From assembly GCF_004770045.1 (NCBI RefSeq), contig NZ_RQFO01000001.1, forward strand, positions 62,001-126,000: a stretch of DNA of 64,000 nt. The letters run 5' to 3'. A program made the position numbers and the translations under genes. Position 1 is the stretch's first letter. Every line of letters starts with the position of its first letter. The notes beneath the pieces are model-generated. The model was not told the origin of the DNA. It did not search any database and was given only the letters and a program-made list of their open reading frames with translations. This document shows, piece after piece, positions 8,216-17,275 of the stretch. This stretch comes from Leptospira montravelensis (GTDB taxonomy: Bacteria > Spirochaetota > Leptospiria > Leptospirales > Leptospiraceae).

Positions 8216-11196
8216 AATACCTTTTCCAAATACTTTTCAAACAAACTAGGATAAATATAAAAAACAAAAAATATAGAGATTGGAATACCAACAAACATTG
8301 TTAAAGCGATTGCTTTTGAAAATTCAGATCCGACTATACCAAAAGCAATAACCGGGAATATACCCATTAATGTTGTTCCTGAATTTAATAATATAGGCCA
8401 TAGCAACCACCTAAAGGTAAATTCTCTTCTTCTGGAACTTGAAACTCCCTGAGGGGTTTCCATCCATCTCTCACCAAACAAAGAAATACTATCAATAGAT
8501 AACCCCAATAAAATAATCAGGCCAATGTAATGGCCCAAATGGAATTCGCGAAAAAAAATAAAAACAAAAGAAACGGCGACACACAAATATAACAGAGAAA
8601 TTGATAAATAAAAAAAAGGGATTCGAAAGGATTCGTAAATTCCTACTAAAGCCAAATAGATAAATATAAAAGAAAGAAGCAAAAGAACCAACAGAATTTG
8701 AAAAAACTTCTTTATTTCATTTTGCGCAGAAAAATGAATCACTGACAATCCACTCTTTGAATTCAAAAGATTTGCGTTAGGTTCTACTTTATCCCCTAAC
8801 CATTCCATATAAAACAAACCTGATTCCCTACGATATTCAGAATAACTACTCTCTTTCTTTGAAGTAAAAAGAGAGCCAATAAAGGTAGTTTCATAAGTTC
8901 TAGTTTTAAAACTGATTCGTCTGGAATCTTCCTTTGTTCCGAAATCAATTCCACTTGCATCCACTCTCAGATACAAATCTCTTTTTGAAGTTTCGCCCAT
9001 AGTTCCCAAAAACTTAGGACTCATTTGGTATAAGATTCTTTGTTTTAAATCCTCTTCATTCGGAATCAATTCAGAAATCGGAATTTGGTTGCGAGACCAT
9101 TCTTCCATTGTAATTAGTTTTGGAAAAAAATCGAAACCACCAACCAACCCAAGTTTAAAAGTTTTATCTTTAAATTCTTTAGAATATTTTAATAATTCAT
9201 CAAAACTTTCGTGAAGAAACACTGTTGAATCTTTTGGGATAAAAGGTAATGCAATAGAAACTTGAGTTTCAATTGGTAACAATTTCCAATCCCATTTCGA
9301 AGAAGACAATAATTCACCTAACACATTTTCTAATAATTCGGAACTCTCAAATCCAATAAGTTTCCACTGAAGCGGAATTGCTTTTTCTGGATTTTTTCTC
9401 TTTGTTTCTAATGAATTCAAAGGGAAAACTAAAATCGGATGTTCTGGATTTAAGTCTCTTATTTTTGTTTGTAATTCATTAACTGCACTTAACTCTTCTG
9501 TTAGTGGAAGATTTGCTTTTGGTGTCATTTGTAAATTAAAACCAAGAATTGGTTGTTTCGGAAATACTTTCCAATCAAACCTAAAACAAATAAAACAAAT
9601 CGGGACCAGAACAAATACAAGGAATGCTAAATTCCTTTTTTGAAACCCATTCCATAACTCATATATTTTTTCATATTTTGAGAATAGAAGATTTTCTAAA
9701 TTAAGGTCAGCCTCTGCCTCGTTCAATGAATTTGCGAAAGATACTGTGACTAAGGGGACAATCCACAATGAAGAAACTAAGGAACAGAAAACTAAAAGAG
9801 CAATACAGACTCCCGAATCAAAGAAAAAATGTTTCCATTCCATCGGGTAAACCAATAGCGGAATAAAAACAACCATAGTAGTAATTGAAGAAGAAAATAA
9901 AGAAATAAATACGGACCGAATACCCTTAGCGATGGAATCAGATAAGACTATATTATCACCAATTTGTTTACGAATAGAAAAAACTATCAAATTACTTGCA
10001 TCAAATAACATACCAATCCCGACGGAAATGCCACCTAAGCTAAGTAAATTGATCGAAATAGAAAAAAATAAAACGAAATGAAAGAATAAGATAAGTGAAG
10101 AGACTACCGATATTAATAAAATAATGGCAGGTACCGCATTCCGATAAATTAGAAATGAAAATATAAAAGCAAAAACCAAACTCCAAACTAAATTAAACCC
10201 AAATTGTTTTAACTGAACACGCAATTCATTTGATGCATCAAAAGAAACGATTGGCGATTTGATAAAATTTGAATTCTGAATTATTTTTTGAACTTCCGAA
10301 GAGACACGTAAGGGATTTGCCGACTGATCCGCGAAAACTGCAATATAAATAACATTTTTTCCATTCAAACTAGTTAGTTTCTCTTGCGGTGATTCAGACT
10401 CAATAATAGTGGCGATCTGTCCGAGATTTACGGAATTCCCATTTCCTAAACTAATTGGGAATTTGGAAATATCGTCCATTGTCTGAATATCTGATGAAAA
10501 CTTTAGTTCAGTATCCTTGGTATATCCTTCAATTTTACCAAGTGATCCTCCTCGCATTGCAGTTTGGATTTGAGATTCCATATCACGAATGTTAATCGGA
10601 AATACATCCAATATATGTGATTTAAGTGAAATAAATATAGAATGTTTTGGTTTTCCCTGTAAGCGAACTTCCGTAACACCAGAAATTCTTTCCAATTGGA
10701 AAACAAATTGTTGTAAATAAAAATCGAAACTAGAGGAATTTTTTCCGTAATCGCGAGGAATTAGTATTTCAAAAAAAGGTCTTTCCTTTGAATCTCCAAG
10801 CAACAATCGCGGTGTTTCTACACCTAACGGTAGCTTATCTTTCATTTCCAATATATTCTGATACAATTGGTCTTTAAATTCAGCAACGGAAGCACCAAAT
10901 TGTAAATCAATTTGCACTACTGACTTTCCATGTTCTGAACCGGTGCGTATACGTTTGACCGATTTTACAGAAGACACCATATCCGAAATAGGAACACTTA
11001 CCGATAAATCCGTATCTTCTGCGGAATGATTCGGATATTCCGTCACTATATAATAACGTATTGGTGTTAACTTAGGTAATAACCAAATTTCTAATTCTGG
11101 AATTCTAAAAATAACTCCGAGCAAACTACAAAAAAATATAACCCAATGTAACTTTTTATGTTTAAACAATGATAGGACGTATTTTTCAAGTATCAT
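8212..11196 (-). CDS. RND efflux transporter, heavy-metal/CusA-like proton relay
   Basis: This 994-residue inner-membrane pump protein has the RND layout: TM1 near 16-32, periplasmic porter and docking region to ~330, TM2-6 (~333-490), TM7 (~518-535), a second porter half, and TM8-12 (~825-990). TM4 carries GMLFDASNLIV, with a single Asp (D399) followed by Ala. This is the CusA arrangement rather than the AcrB double Asp. In TM10 the position of AcrB Lys940 or CusA Glu939 is Asp (GLSIDS, D902). It probably uses proton motive force to export a substrate through the fusion protein and TolC-like protein encoded upstream. It overlaps both neighbours by 4 bp. The substrate is not evident; no Met-rich metal pathway is obvious. 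Confidence 0.88.
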   Translation of the reverse strand: MILEKYVLSLFKHKKLHWVIFFCSLLGVIFRIPELEIWLLPKLTPIRYYIVTEYPNHSAEDTDLSVSVPISDMVSSVKSVKRIRTGSEHGKSVVQIDLQFGASVAEFKDQLYQNILEMKDKLPLGVETPRLLLGDSKERPFFEILIPRDYGKNSSSFDFYLQQFVFQLERISGVTEVRLQGKPKHSIFISLKSHILDVFPINIRDMESQIQTAMRGGSLGKIEGYTKDTELKFSSDIQTMDDISKFPISLGNGNSVNLGQIATIIESESPQEKLTSLNGKNVIYIAVFADQSANPLRVSSEVQKIIQNSNFIKSPIVSFDASNELRVQLKQFGFNLVWSLVFAFIFSFLIYRNAVPAIILLISVVSSLILFFHFVLFFSISINLLSLGGISVGIGMLFDASNLIVFSIRKQIGDNIVLSDSIAKGIRSVFISLFSSSITTMVVFIPLLVYPMEWKHFFFDSGVCIALLVFCSLVSSLWIVPLVTVSFANSLNEAEADLNLENLLFSKYEKIYELWNGFQKRNLAFLVFVLVPICFICFRFDWKVFPKQPILGFNLQMTPKANLPLTEELSAVNELQTKIRDLNPEHPILVFPLNSLETKRKNPEKAIPLQWKLIGFESSELLENVLGELLSSSKWDWKLLPIETQVSIALPFIPKDSTVFLHESFDELLKYSKEFKDKTFKLGLVGGFDFFPKLITMEEWSRNQIPISELIPNEEDLKQRILYQMSPKFLGTMGETSKRDLYLRVDASGIDFGTKEDSRRISFKTRTYETTFIGSLFTSKKESSYSEYRRESGLFYMEWLGDKVEPNANLLNSKSGLSVIHFSAQNEIKKFFQILLVLLLLSFIFIYLALVGIYESFRIPFFYLSISLLYLCVAVSFVFIFFREFHLGHYIGLIILLGLSIDSISLFGERWMETPQGVSSSRRREFTFRWLLWPILLNSGTTLMGIFPVIAFGIVGSEFSKAIALTMFVGIPISIFFVFYIYPSLFEKYLEKVL

Positions 11197-12596
11197 AAGG
11201 ACAAACTTGATTCAACTTCATCATCCAGAGAAAGCCCTGATAGAATTTCTAATTCACTTTGTAAATATGGTTTGAATTGAACGTATCTTTTGGTACTTCT
11301 ACCATCTTTTCCCTTCACATTCACATAAAATCCACTGGTTTCATCTCCTTGAAGGCAAGATGCTGGAATTAAAATTTTTTCCGTAATTTCAGAAAGTTTG
11401 ACTTGGACAAGTCCAAACATTCCAGGCAATATATTGTTTTGTTTTACCTCTAACCTTACCTTAATCCCAACACTATGCGATCTTGGATCCAAATATCCAC
11501 CAACCAAGTCCAATTTACCTTTGATAGCTGGGAAATTCGCGGAAGATGGTAGAAAATAAATTTCTTTGCCTGGCGTAAAATAAGATAAATCTGATTCGTT
11601 AATTTGGAATCCTGCCGATAATTCTCCTTTCTCTATTAGAACCATCACTGGAGCTTGCGTGGTTAATTCTCCTTCCTTCGCATGAATTTTTAATATTTTC
11701 CCAGATTTAGGTGCTCGTAACTTAGTTTCAGATAACAATTGTTCATTTGACTTAATTTGATTTTTGATGATTTTAAGATGTGACTGGCTTAATTCAAATT
11801 CTGTTTTTTCTAACGTTGTATTTTTCTTTCTCCAAATTTTTAGCTTTTCATCAAAACTAAGATTATCCGTTTCTAAATCCAAATTAATTCCAGATAATAA
11901 ATTTTCACGATCTCGAATTAGGTTCTTATATTGGGTTTCTTTTGATAACTCATCCTGTTTTAATTTTTCTAACTCTGATAAAGATACAAATCCCTGTTTC
12001 CAAAGTATGATTTTTTTCTCTTTTTGGTCTTTGCTTAAAACCCATTCTTTTTCAGCTAATTCGACCCACTCCGTTTTTTTGTCGATCTCTCTAAGTTTTA
12101 CATCTACTTGTTTCTCTGCCAACTTCCACTTTTCTAATGCAATTGCAGCATTCGATTCAGAAACTTGTGCGGAAAGACGTAACCTTTCACCTTCCAAACG
12201 CAACAATTCATCGTCGATTTCCAGTAAGATCTGCCCTTCTTTAACAACAGAACCTTCTACGACATATATTTTCCGGATCCGACCAGTTTGTTTATTATGT
12301 AATTGAATTTCATTTGTGGGTTCCACTACCGCCGGATATTCAATTACTTTATTTTCTTCCAATAATCTAGGTTTTTGATACACCAAACTTTGTTTTGGTG
12401 ATTCCATTGCTGAAACTTCAGAAAAGGAATTCCTGTAGTTGGGGTAATATAAATATTTTACTAACAACGGGAATCGATTTCGAGTTTCCAAATTGGAAAA
12501 AAAAGTATATAATGCCGATGAAAGTAGGTATACAACTCCTACCAAAAACAGTTTACGCAGCAAAACTTTAATTGTAACCATTTGATACGTCTTCAT
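11193..12596 (-). CDS. Periplasmic adaptor (membrane-fusion protein, HlyD/AcrA type)
   Basis: The 467 residues have an N-terminal membrane anchor (~11-32) and a split lipoyl domain (about 96-128 and 294-325, with GRIRKIYVVEGSVV and GKILKIHAKEGE). A long charged helical hairpin (~128-293) separates the halves. Beta-barrel and membrane-proximal domains follow (LPGMFGLVQVKL near 390). Such proteins bridge an inner-membrane RND pump to an outer-membrane TolC channel. At about 165 residues the hairpin is much longer than in AcrA, so it may reach far into the periplasm. The gene overlaps the RND gene downstream and the membrane-protein gene upstream by 4 bp each, so it should be the adaptor of this pump. 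Confidence 0.88.
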   Translation of the reverse strand: MKTYQMVTIKVLLRKLFLVGVVYLLSSALYTFFSNLETRNRFPLLVKYLYYPNYRNSFSEVSAMESPKQSLVYQKPRLLEENKVIEYPAVVEPTNEIQLHNKQTGRIRKIYVVEGSVVKEGQILLEIDDELLRLEGERLRLSAQVSESNAAIALEKWKLAEKQVDVKLREIDKKTEWVELAEKEWVLSKDQKEKKIILWKQGFVSLSELEKLKQDELSKETQYKNLIRDRENLLSGINLDLETDNLSFDEKLKIWRKKNTTLEKTEFELSQSHLKIIKNQIKSNEQLLSETKLRAPKSGKILKIHAKEGELTTQAPVMVLIEKGELSAGFQINESDLSYFTPGKEIYFLPSSANFPAIKGKLDLVGGYLDPRSHSVGIKVRLEVKQNNILPGMFGLVQVKLSEITEKILIPASCLQGDETSGFYVNVKGKDGRSTKRYVQFKPYLQSELEILSGLSLDDEVESSLSL

Positions 12597-13225
12597 ACAT
12601 TTGTTAATGCCAAAACAAAAAATATAAATAGTATAGGATTTACATAACCCAAACTATGGGACAAAAATGTGATGGAATGGTCGTTCGGAACAAATATCCT
12701 TTTATATAAATCTCCGTTTTGAATGATATAGAGCAAAAATAAACTAGTCCAAAACAGAACAACTAATACTGGGTAAAAGTTTCTATCTTGAAAAAATCCC
12801 AAAAGTTGGTTTCCCATGAATAGGATACAGATAAAGAAAAAAAACTGCCTCACTAAACTCTTAAAAAAAATAGTAATTTTTGATTTAAATATTAACTTCG
12901 CATTTTTCCCCAGCGAAAATAAAAAATTGATACATAAGGAAATAAAAAGATACAAAACAAAAACAAATAAAGCACTCACTATTTGGAAAGGATATAAACT
13001 CCAAAGAGAAATCTGTTTGCCAGAATGAATTGCATGTAATTCCAAATTCCGATTGAAACTCATAAATTCAGACCAATTCCAAATACAATGGAAGGCATAA
13101 AGAACGAGATAGAAGAATAAAAAAGAAAACGGAGACTTATAAATATCTTTTATTATATTTTTTACCCTTCCTCTTAGATTCTGAATTTTTTTACCAATCA
13201 ATTGATATAAACTAAACCAATTCAT
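12593..13225 (-). CDS. Multi-pass inner-membrane protein of unknown function
   Basis: I do not recognise this 210-residue protein. It has a basic N-terminus (residues 1-30) and about five hydrophobic segments, near 33-48, 74-103, 125-145, 150-168 and 190-208, so it is an integral inner-membrane protein. Lys and Arg cluster between the second and third segments (KNAKLIFKSK). The gene overlaps the adaptor gene downstream (ATGA) and the lipoprotein gene upstream, so it is translated as part of the pump operon. It could be an extra pump subunit or an assembly factor; nothing in the sequence decides between these. Confidence 0.7.
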   Translation of the reverse strand: MNWFSLYQLIGKKIQNLRGRVKNIIKDIYKSPFSFLFFYLVLYAFHCIWNWSEFMSFNRNLELHAIHSGKQISLWSLYPFQIVSALFVFVLYLFISLCINFLFSLGKNAKLIFKSKITIFFKSLVRQFFFFICILFMGNQLLGFFQDRNFYPVLVVLFWTSLFLLYIIQNGDLYKRIFVPNDHSITFLSHSLGYVNPILFIFFVLALTNV

Positions 13226-13725
13226 TTATTTTCCCCCAACTCCTTGATTAATCTATCCAAGTGGGTTTGGAATTGTTTACCTTGGGCCAAAATAAGTTTT
13301 TTCTCTTGGAGGCGATTTTTATTTTTTGTAAATTTTATGTATAACAAACAAGCTTCTGGGGAAACAGACAATAACTCTATAAGTTTAGATTCATCTTCAG
13401 AGGAAACTGCCACTGGTGTTTTCGATAGTAGGACTGCTTTAAAATATAGCAAAACAAGTTCAGGAGTTTTGTTTTGGACCGAAACCCAATGCGAAAAAAA
13501 ATCCTTCCAATTGGCTTGATAAAATAAAGTTTTTATATACAAAACTTCTTCTTCGTTCGTAAACTTCCGATTCTCCTGAATTTCCTTTAACATAGAACTT
13601 ACTACCGTTAAGTGACCAGACCGGTATGCTTCGGTGAGTAAATTTATTTCTTTTTTATCGTTTGGCGAGTTAAAACAAGATAAACAGGTTATAATCAAAA
13701 ACATAAGACTAAATAGTTTTTTCAT
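13222..13725 (-). CDS. Small helical lipoprotein in the RND operon
   Basis: The 167-residue product has a short lipoprotein signal (MKKLFSLMFLIITCLSC) with a spirochete-type lipobox and likely lipidation at Cys17. The rest is predicted mostly helical and resembles a TPR-like solenoid, including a stretch listing short paired helices (residues ~25-120) and a charged C-terminal helix. No family was recognised. It overlaps both neighbours by 4 bp. A periplasmic scaffold role in the pump is inference. Confidence 0.65.
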   Translation of the reverse strand: MKKLFSLMFLIITCLSCFNSPNDKKEINLLTEAYRSGHLTVVSSMLKEIQENRKFTNEEEVLYIKTLFYQANWKDFFSHWVSVQNKTPELVLLYFKAVLLSKTPVAVSSEDESKLIELLSVSPEACLLYIKFTKNKNRLQEKKLILAQGKQFQTHLDRLIKELGENK

Positions 13726-14258
13726 TTTTCCCCTTCTAAACTGTATCGAATTGAATCATAAAAGGGGATAGGTGTGTCGGGATTCCAAGTCCAATCGAAA
13801 CGATTGACTTCATTTTTATCTAACCGAATCCAGAACATTCGAATTTCTTTCGACTTGTTTTCTGAAGAGAAATTATACCTTAATAAAAAGATACCACTAG
13901 CATCTATTAATTCTGCACGTTCCTTCCAAATTTGAATTCTTGGTCGATCTTCTTGCCATTGTGTTTTTATTTTTTTTTGAAATATTTCGAGATTATCTTT
14001 TGTTACAGTGTTCACAGAGGAATCTTCCCATATTTTTTCACTGATAACTAAAGAGTATCCCAACTCTTCTAATTTTTCGTAAATCAATTGATTCGCATTG
14101 TTGATTTCTTCATAAGAATCATAAAAAAATGGGGAAGTAATATTTACAAAAAGCATCTTCTTGCCATTAGGCAAGGGGTATGTTGCTTTACGTATTGCAA
14201 GATTTTCAAAAACACATGATAAGAAAACTAAAGGTAGGAAGAGTAATATGTATTTCAT
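13722..14258 (-). CDS. Lipoprotein of unknown function in the RND operon
   Basis: The 178 residues begin with a signal peptide and lipobox (LVFLSC, Cys15). The mature part has an alpha/beta look. LFVNITSPFF, a helix (about 50-65) and GYSLVISEK near 67-75 resemble the start of proteins that build a small periplasmic alpha/beta domain. Residues 120-150 are two likely strands (GIFLLRYNF, IRMFWIRLD). I cannot name the family. Four-base overlaps on both sides tie it to the TolC/RND operon. Confidence 0.65.
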   Translation of the reverse strand: MKYILLFLPLVFLSCVFENLAIRKATYPLPNGKKMLFVNITSPFFYDSYEEINNANQLIYEKLEELGYSLVISEKIWEDSSVNTVTKDNLEIFQKKIKTQWQEDRPRIQIWKERAELIDASGIFLLRYNFSSENKSKEIRMFWIRLDKNEVNRFDWTWNPDTPIPFYDSIRYSLEGEK

Positions 14259-15613
14259 TTTGCTTCCACCTGAATGGTAAATCCAACTTTCATACGTTTT
14301 CCTGATATAGATTTGGCTTCTGGTTCCAATCGAAATTCATAATAAGGATAGTAATTAGGGGAAAGGGCCGATGTTTGCAGATTAAAATCTCCACCAGTCC
14401 CTATGTTTCCGAACAGAGTTCCATTACAGCTAGCTTCACTTTCTGCATATGAATAGGTTAACTCTTTACATCCAAAAGGAAATGTTGTTTGACAATGTGA
14501 CCAAACCCAAGTCGACAAACGAATATTTGTCGATGGTGGAGATATTTTTGATAACTTACTTGCACCAATCACTGAAGTAGTATCCATGAATTGGTTAAAA
14601 AATATCTTAAAATTATCTGTATTTACATCAGCACATGCCAGTGGGCTTCCTGAAATTCCACTTCCGTCATCCCCACCGCGAAACTGATAGAAATTTGGAT
14701 TTAAAATTGGTAGACCCCGGCTCCAAAAACAGAAATTAGAATCCCAACGAGCACCTGTTATTGATCCAATTTCTTGGGTTCCTAATCCACAGTTTTGTGA
14801 TTCTAAACCAAATCCGATTACTTCTGGATCACTTAAATCAGGCCCCACTAAAAAATTCATTCGTATGGTTTCCTCTAATTCGGCCCCATCGTCTGCGTGT
14901 ATTCCTTTTGGGAATACTATATGGTATCTTGTCTCAGGTGTTAAAATGGTATCAGGTAATATTCTAAATTGAGATGTGTTATCCCATTCCAAACGATAAG
15001 ACAAGGAAGGTTCCATTCTTAGTCCCAATTCGATTTCCGTTTGGTTCATTGGTTTAGTGAAACGGACGAAAAACGGTGGTGGCCCAGGTATTCCAGAACA
15101 AACAGAATCTACTTCCCCTAATTTAATATCAGTGGAATTTCCTCCGGCCAAACATTCAGTTTCTGTACCTGTTAAAACCAATAAGGTTTCCAATTCAGGT
15201 GATTTAGGAATTTCCTTCTCGCCTACTCGAAAGGGAACTGTATATACGCGATCCAAGTCTTTACCATTTTTATCTTCACATTGTTTTGTGATTCTGATAA
15301 TATATCCACCTGACGGCAGTTCCGTTTTTGGAATAAATTTTAAACTTAAATCGTTAGTTTCAAATGAACCCCTTACTTGCGGTTCCAATGAAAAAGCCGA
15401 AACACAAGATTGGATGGACATTGGATGACTAAATAAAACGGATATTTTCGTTTCTGGATTTACATCGATTGTATCGGAAGCCGGAGAAAAAGCCAAAATT
15501 TTAGGAGTATCTTCTAAGCTCAAAACTCCCAACCAGTCTTGTATGGATCCAATTTGAGAATGACAATGGACCAACAGAACCATAGAAAATAAATTCCATT
15601 TAACGAGTTTCAT
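14255..15613 (-). CDS. Ig-like (SbsA/Big_5-type) lipoprotein in the RND operon
   Basis: The 452 residues start with a lipoprotein signal (VLLVHC, Cys17). Two clear Big_5/SbsA-like Ig domains follow. One runs from ~40 to 132 (typical VNPETKISVLFSHPM opening, then FIPKTELPSGGYIIRI). The second runs from ~178 to 255 (FFVRFTKPMNQTEI, then LTPETRYHIVFPKGI). A third, looser unit near 325-450 contains FKIFFNQFMDTTSV and several Cys (Cys-rich between ~290 and 430, perhaps disulfides). Such domains usually occur in surface or periplasmic adhesion and scaffold proteins. Finding one between a TolC gene and its pump genes is unusual. The start overlaps the TolC gene by 14 bp. Confidence 0.75.
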   Translation of the reverse strand: MKLVKWNLFSMVLLVHCHSQIGSIQDWLGVLSLEDTPKILAFSPASDTIDVNPETKISVLFSHPMSIQSCVSAFSLEPQVRGSFETNDLSLKFIPKTELPSGGYIIRITKQCEDKNGKDLDRVYTVPFRVGEKEIPKSPELETLLVLTGTETECLAGGNSTDIKLGEVDSVCSGIPGPPPFFVRFTKPMNQTEIELGLRMEPSLSYRLEWDNTSQFRILPDTILTPETRYHIVFPKGIHADDGAELEETIRMNFLVGPDLSDPEVIGFGLESQNCGLGTQEIGSITGARWDSNFCFWSRGLPILNPNFYQFRGGDDGSGISGSPLACADVNTDNFKIFFNQFMDTTSVIGASKLSKISPPSTNIRLSTWVWSHCQTTFPFGCKELTYSYAESEASCNGTLFGNIGTGGDFNLQTSALSPNYYPYYEFRLEPEAKSISGKRMKVGFTIQVEAK

Positions 15614-17153
15614 ACGGATCCTCCATTAAGAATGGGTAAGTTCTTTTTAATTTTGGTTCGTTTATTTTTCGGTTTTCTGATGAAGTATTCTGTTTCCAAT
15701 GTTCTAAAACTATTGTGAGATCATTGGGAACCGTTTTGGATTCAAGTTTGTAATACCGATTGTCAAATGGATCTTCACCGATTAACAAAACTAGTTCTAA
15801 TGCAGTTGTTAGATATTGAAAGTAATGGTCTAATAAGGTTTCAAACCCAATAAAGACATCCTCTTCTGATTTCAAATATTCGATTTCCGAAATGATACCT
15901 TGGTTTCGTTCTTCTTTTTTGAATCGATGTTGGTATAAGTTTGATTTAGTATTTTCTAAGTATAAATTGTACTTACTGTAAATTTCAATTAACCTAATTT
16001 CTGTAGATTGGATTTGGTTTAATACCAAAATCTCCGATTGTTTCCATTCTGATTTTGCTTGTAACAAACTCATTTTCGAATCAAAGATTTTTTTATTCCG
16101 ACCTATATCATCAAAAAGTCCGATTGATCCGCTTTGAAATGAATTTTCACCAGGACCTACTGGTTGAGGTCCGTATCCAGGAATTCTCTGTATTCCATTT
16201 CCCTCTGATTGAATTCCATTTTGTGTATTGGTTTGAAAACTAGTTCCACCTAAATTAGCTTGAACACCAAAACTCAATCCATAAATTTCATTCTGTAACG
16301 GAAATCCAGCGTTTCCATTTTTTCCGAGATAACCACCCAGTATCAATTTTGGTTTCCAATCATTATCCAAACTTTCTTGGTCAAGTTCCGCTAGTTCCAT
16401 TTGTAACCGGGCTTTTTTTCGAATTGGATGGTTTTCATCAAAAGAAGTTTTTATATTATTTGGATCAAATATGCGAATTCGTTCGGTAAGTCCAGTATCC
16501 AAAACAAAATTCACTCCAGGCAATAGAGACATCGCTTGTTGTAATTCCAAATAAGCAAGTTTCCTAGCAGATTCAGAATGGATTTTTTTGGATTGGAAAT
16601 CTACTTCCCAAACTTTACGTTGATCCAATTCCCCCTTGGGCGAAAGGCCTAGTTCACTTTCTTTTTTACGTTTTTTCTCCTCCCAATGGTAAAGTTCTGA
16701 TCTTAGTTGATAAATCGAATCAACTAACAATCGCTTTACTGAATTAAAATAAGAAAAAGAAATAGACTTAAAAACTTTTTCACGTAAAAGTTTTTTTTCT
16801 TCCGAATGGATCAATCTTCTGATTTCTATTTTTTGTTTTTCTCTTTCTGTTTCTCCTCCATCATAAAGAAGTTGTTGGATTTGTAGTCGAACATCTCTAT
16901 ATTCTTGGTCGATTTGTTCCTGGTTTTTAGAAAAGATACCAAAATAATGTACACCTAATTTAGGGAGGTATTGTTTCCATTTGTCTTTGGTAAGAATCGG
17001 AAAAATCTCAGACCGCATCTGTTCCAATCCCAAATTACCATTACGCTCCATCCCAATCCAGACACAGTCCTCCCATAATAATTTTCCCTCTGCTAACATC
17101 GGAGTGGAATGGAATCCAAGGAATAAACAGAGAACCCAAGTTTTATGGCACAT
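15600..17153 (-). CDS. TolC-family outer-membrane efflux protein
   Basis: The 517-residue protein has a signal peptide (to about residue 22) and long alternating helical segments rich in Glu, Lys, Gln and Arg (about 80-200 and 360-450). A Gly/Asn-rich middle (280-345, GGYLGKNGNAG, then FGVQANLGG) corresponds to barrel strands. This is the TolC layout of two structural repeats. It would be the trimeric outer-membrane exit duct for the adaptor and RND pair downstream. The ATG at 17153 lacks a clear Shine-Dalgarno site. It is the first gene of the run; the divergent FecR gene starts about 120 bp away. Similarity to named TolC proteins is weak, so the call rests on architecture and context. Confidence 0.8.
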   Translation of the reverse strand: MCHKTWVLCLFLGFHSTPMLAEGKLLWEDCVWIGMERNGNLGLEQMRSEIFPILTKDKWKQYLPKLGVHYFGIFSKNQEQIDQEYRDVRLQIQQLLYDGGETEREKQKIEIRRLIHSEEKKLLREKVFKSISFSYFNSVKRLLVDSIYQLRSELYHWEEKKRKKESELGLSPKGELDQRKVWEVDFQSKKIHSESARKLAYLELQQAMSLLPGVNFVLDTGLTERIRIFDPNNIKTSFDENHPIRKKARLQMELAELDQESLDNDWKPKLILGGYLGKNGNAGFPLQNEIYGLSFGVQANLGGTSFQTNTQNGIQSEGNGIQRIPGYGPQPVGPGENSFQSGSIGLFDDIGRNKKIFDSKMSLLQAKSEWKQSEILVLNQIQSTEIRLIEIYSKYNLYLENTKSNLYQHRFKKEERNQGIISEIEYLKSEEDVFIGFETLLDHYFQYLTTALELVLLIGEDPFDNRYYKLESKTVPNDLTIVLEHWKQNTSSENRKINEPKLKRTYPFLMEDPYETR

Positions 17154-17241
17154 ATCAGAAGATAGGTGAAGAATTAAAAATTTGGTTCCCCTTCTCTACG
17201 TTTGTAGCGAAATTTTTGAATTTTTTTTTTAGTTTTTTGGC

Positions 17242-17269
17242 TTGTAAGAAGAGACAGTTTGGTTATAAA
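17242..17269 (+). promoter_or_regulatory. Promoter for the FecR gene, possibly leaderless
   Basis: TTGTAA (17242-17247) and TATAAA (17264-17269) are separated by 16 bp. The A of the ATG at 17276 is 7 nt past the -10 box, where transcription would be expected to start. The usual GGAG-type site is absent before that ATG. A leaderless mRNA would explain both facts. Confidence 0.45.
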
Positions 17270-17275
17270 AGTGGC

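Noticed and set aside
11764..12306. 180-codon plus-strand frame opposite the adaptor gene
   Set aside because: Its composition is Ser/Phe-rich and mirrors the coding strand of the long coiled-coil; it has no ribosome-binding site and no family match.
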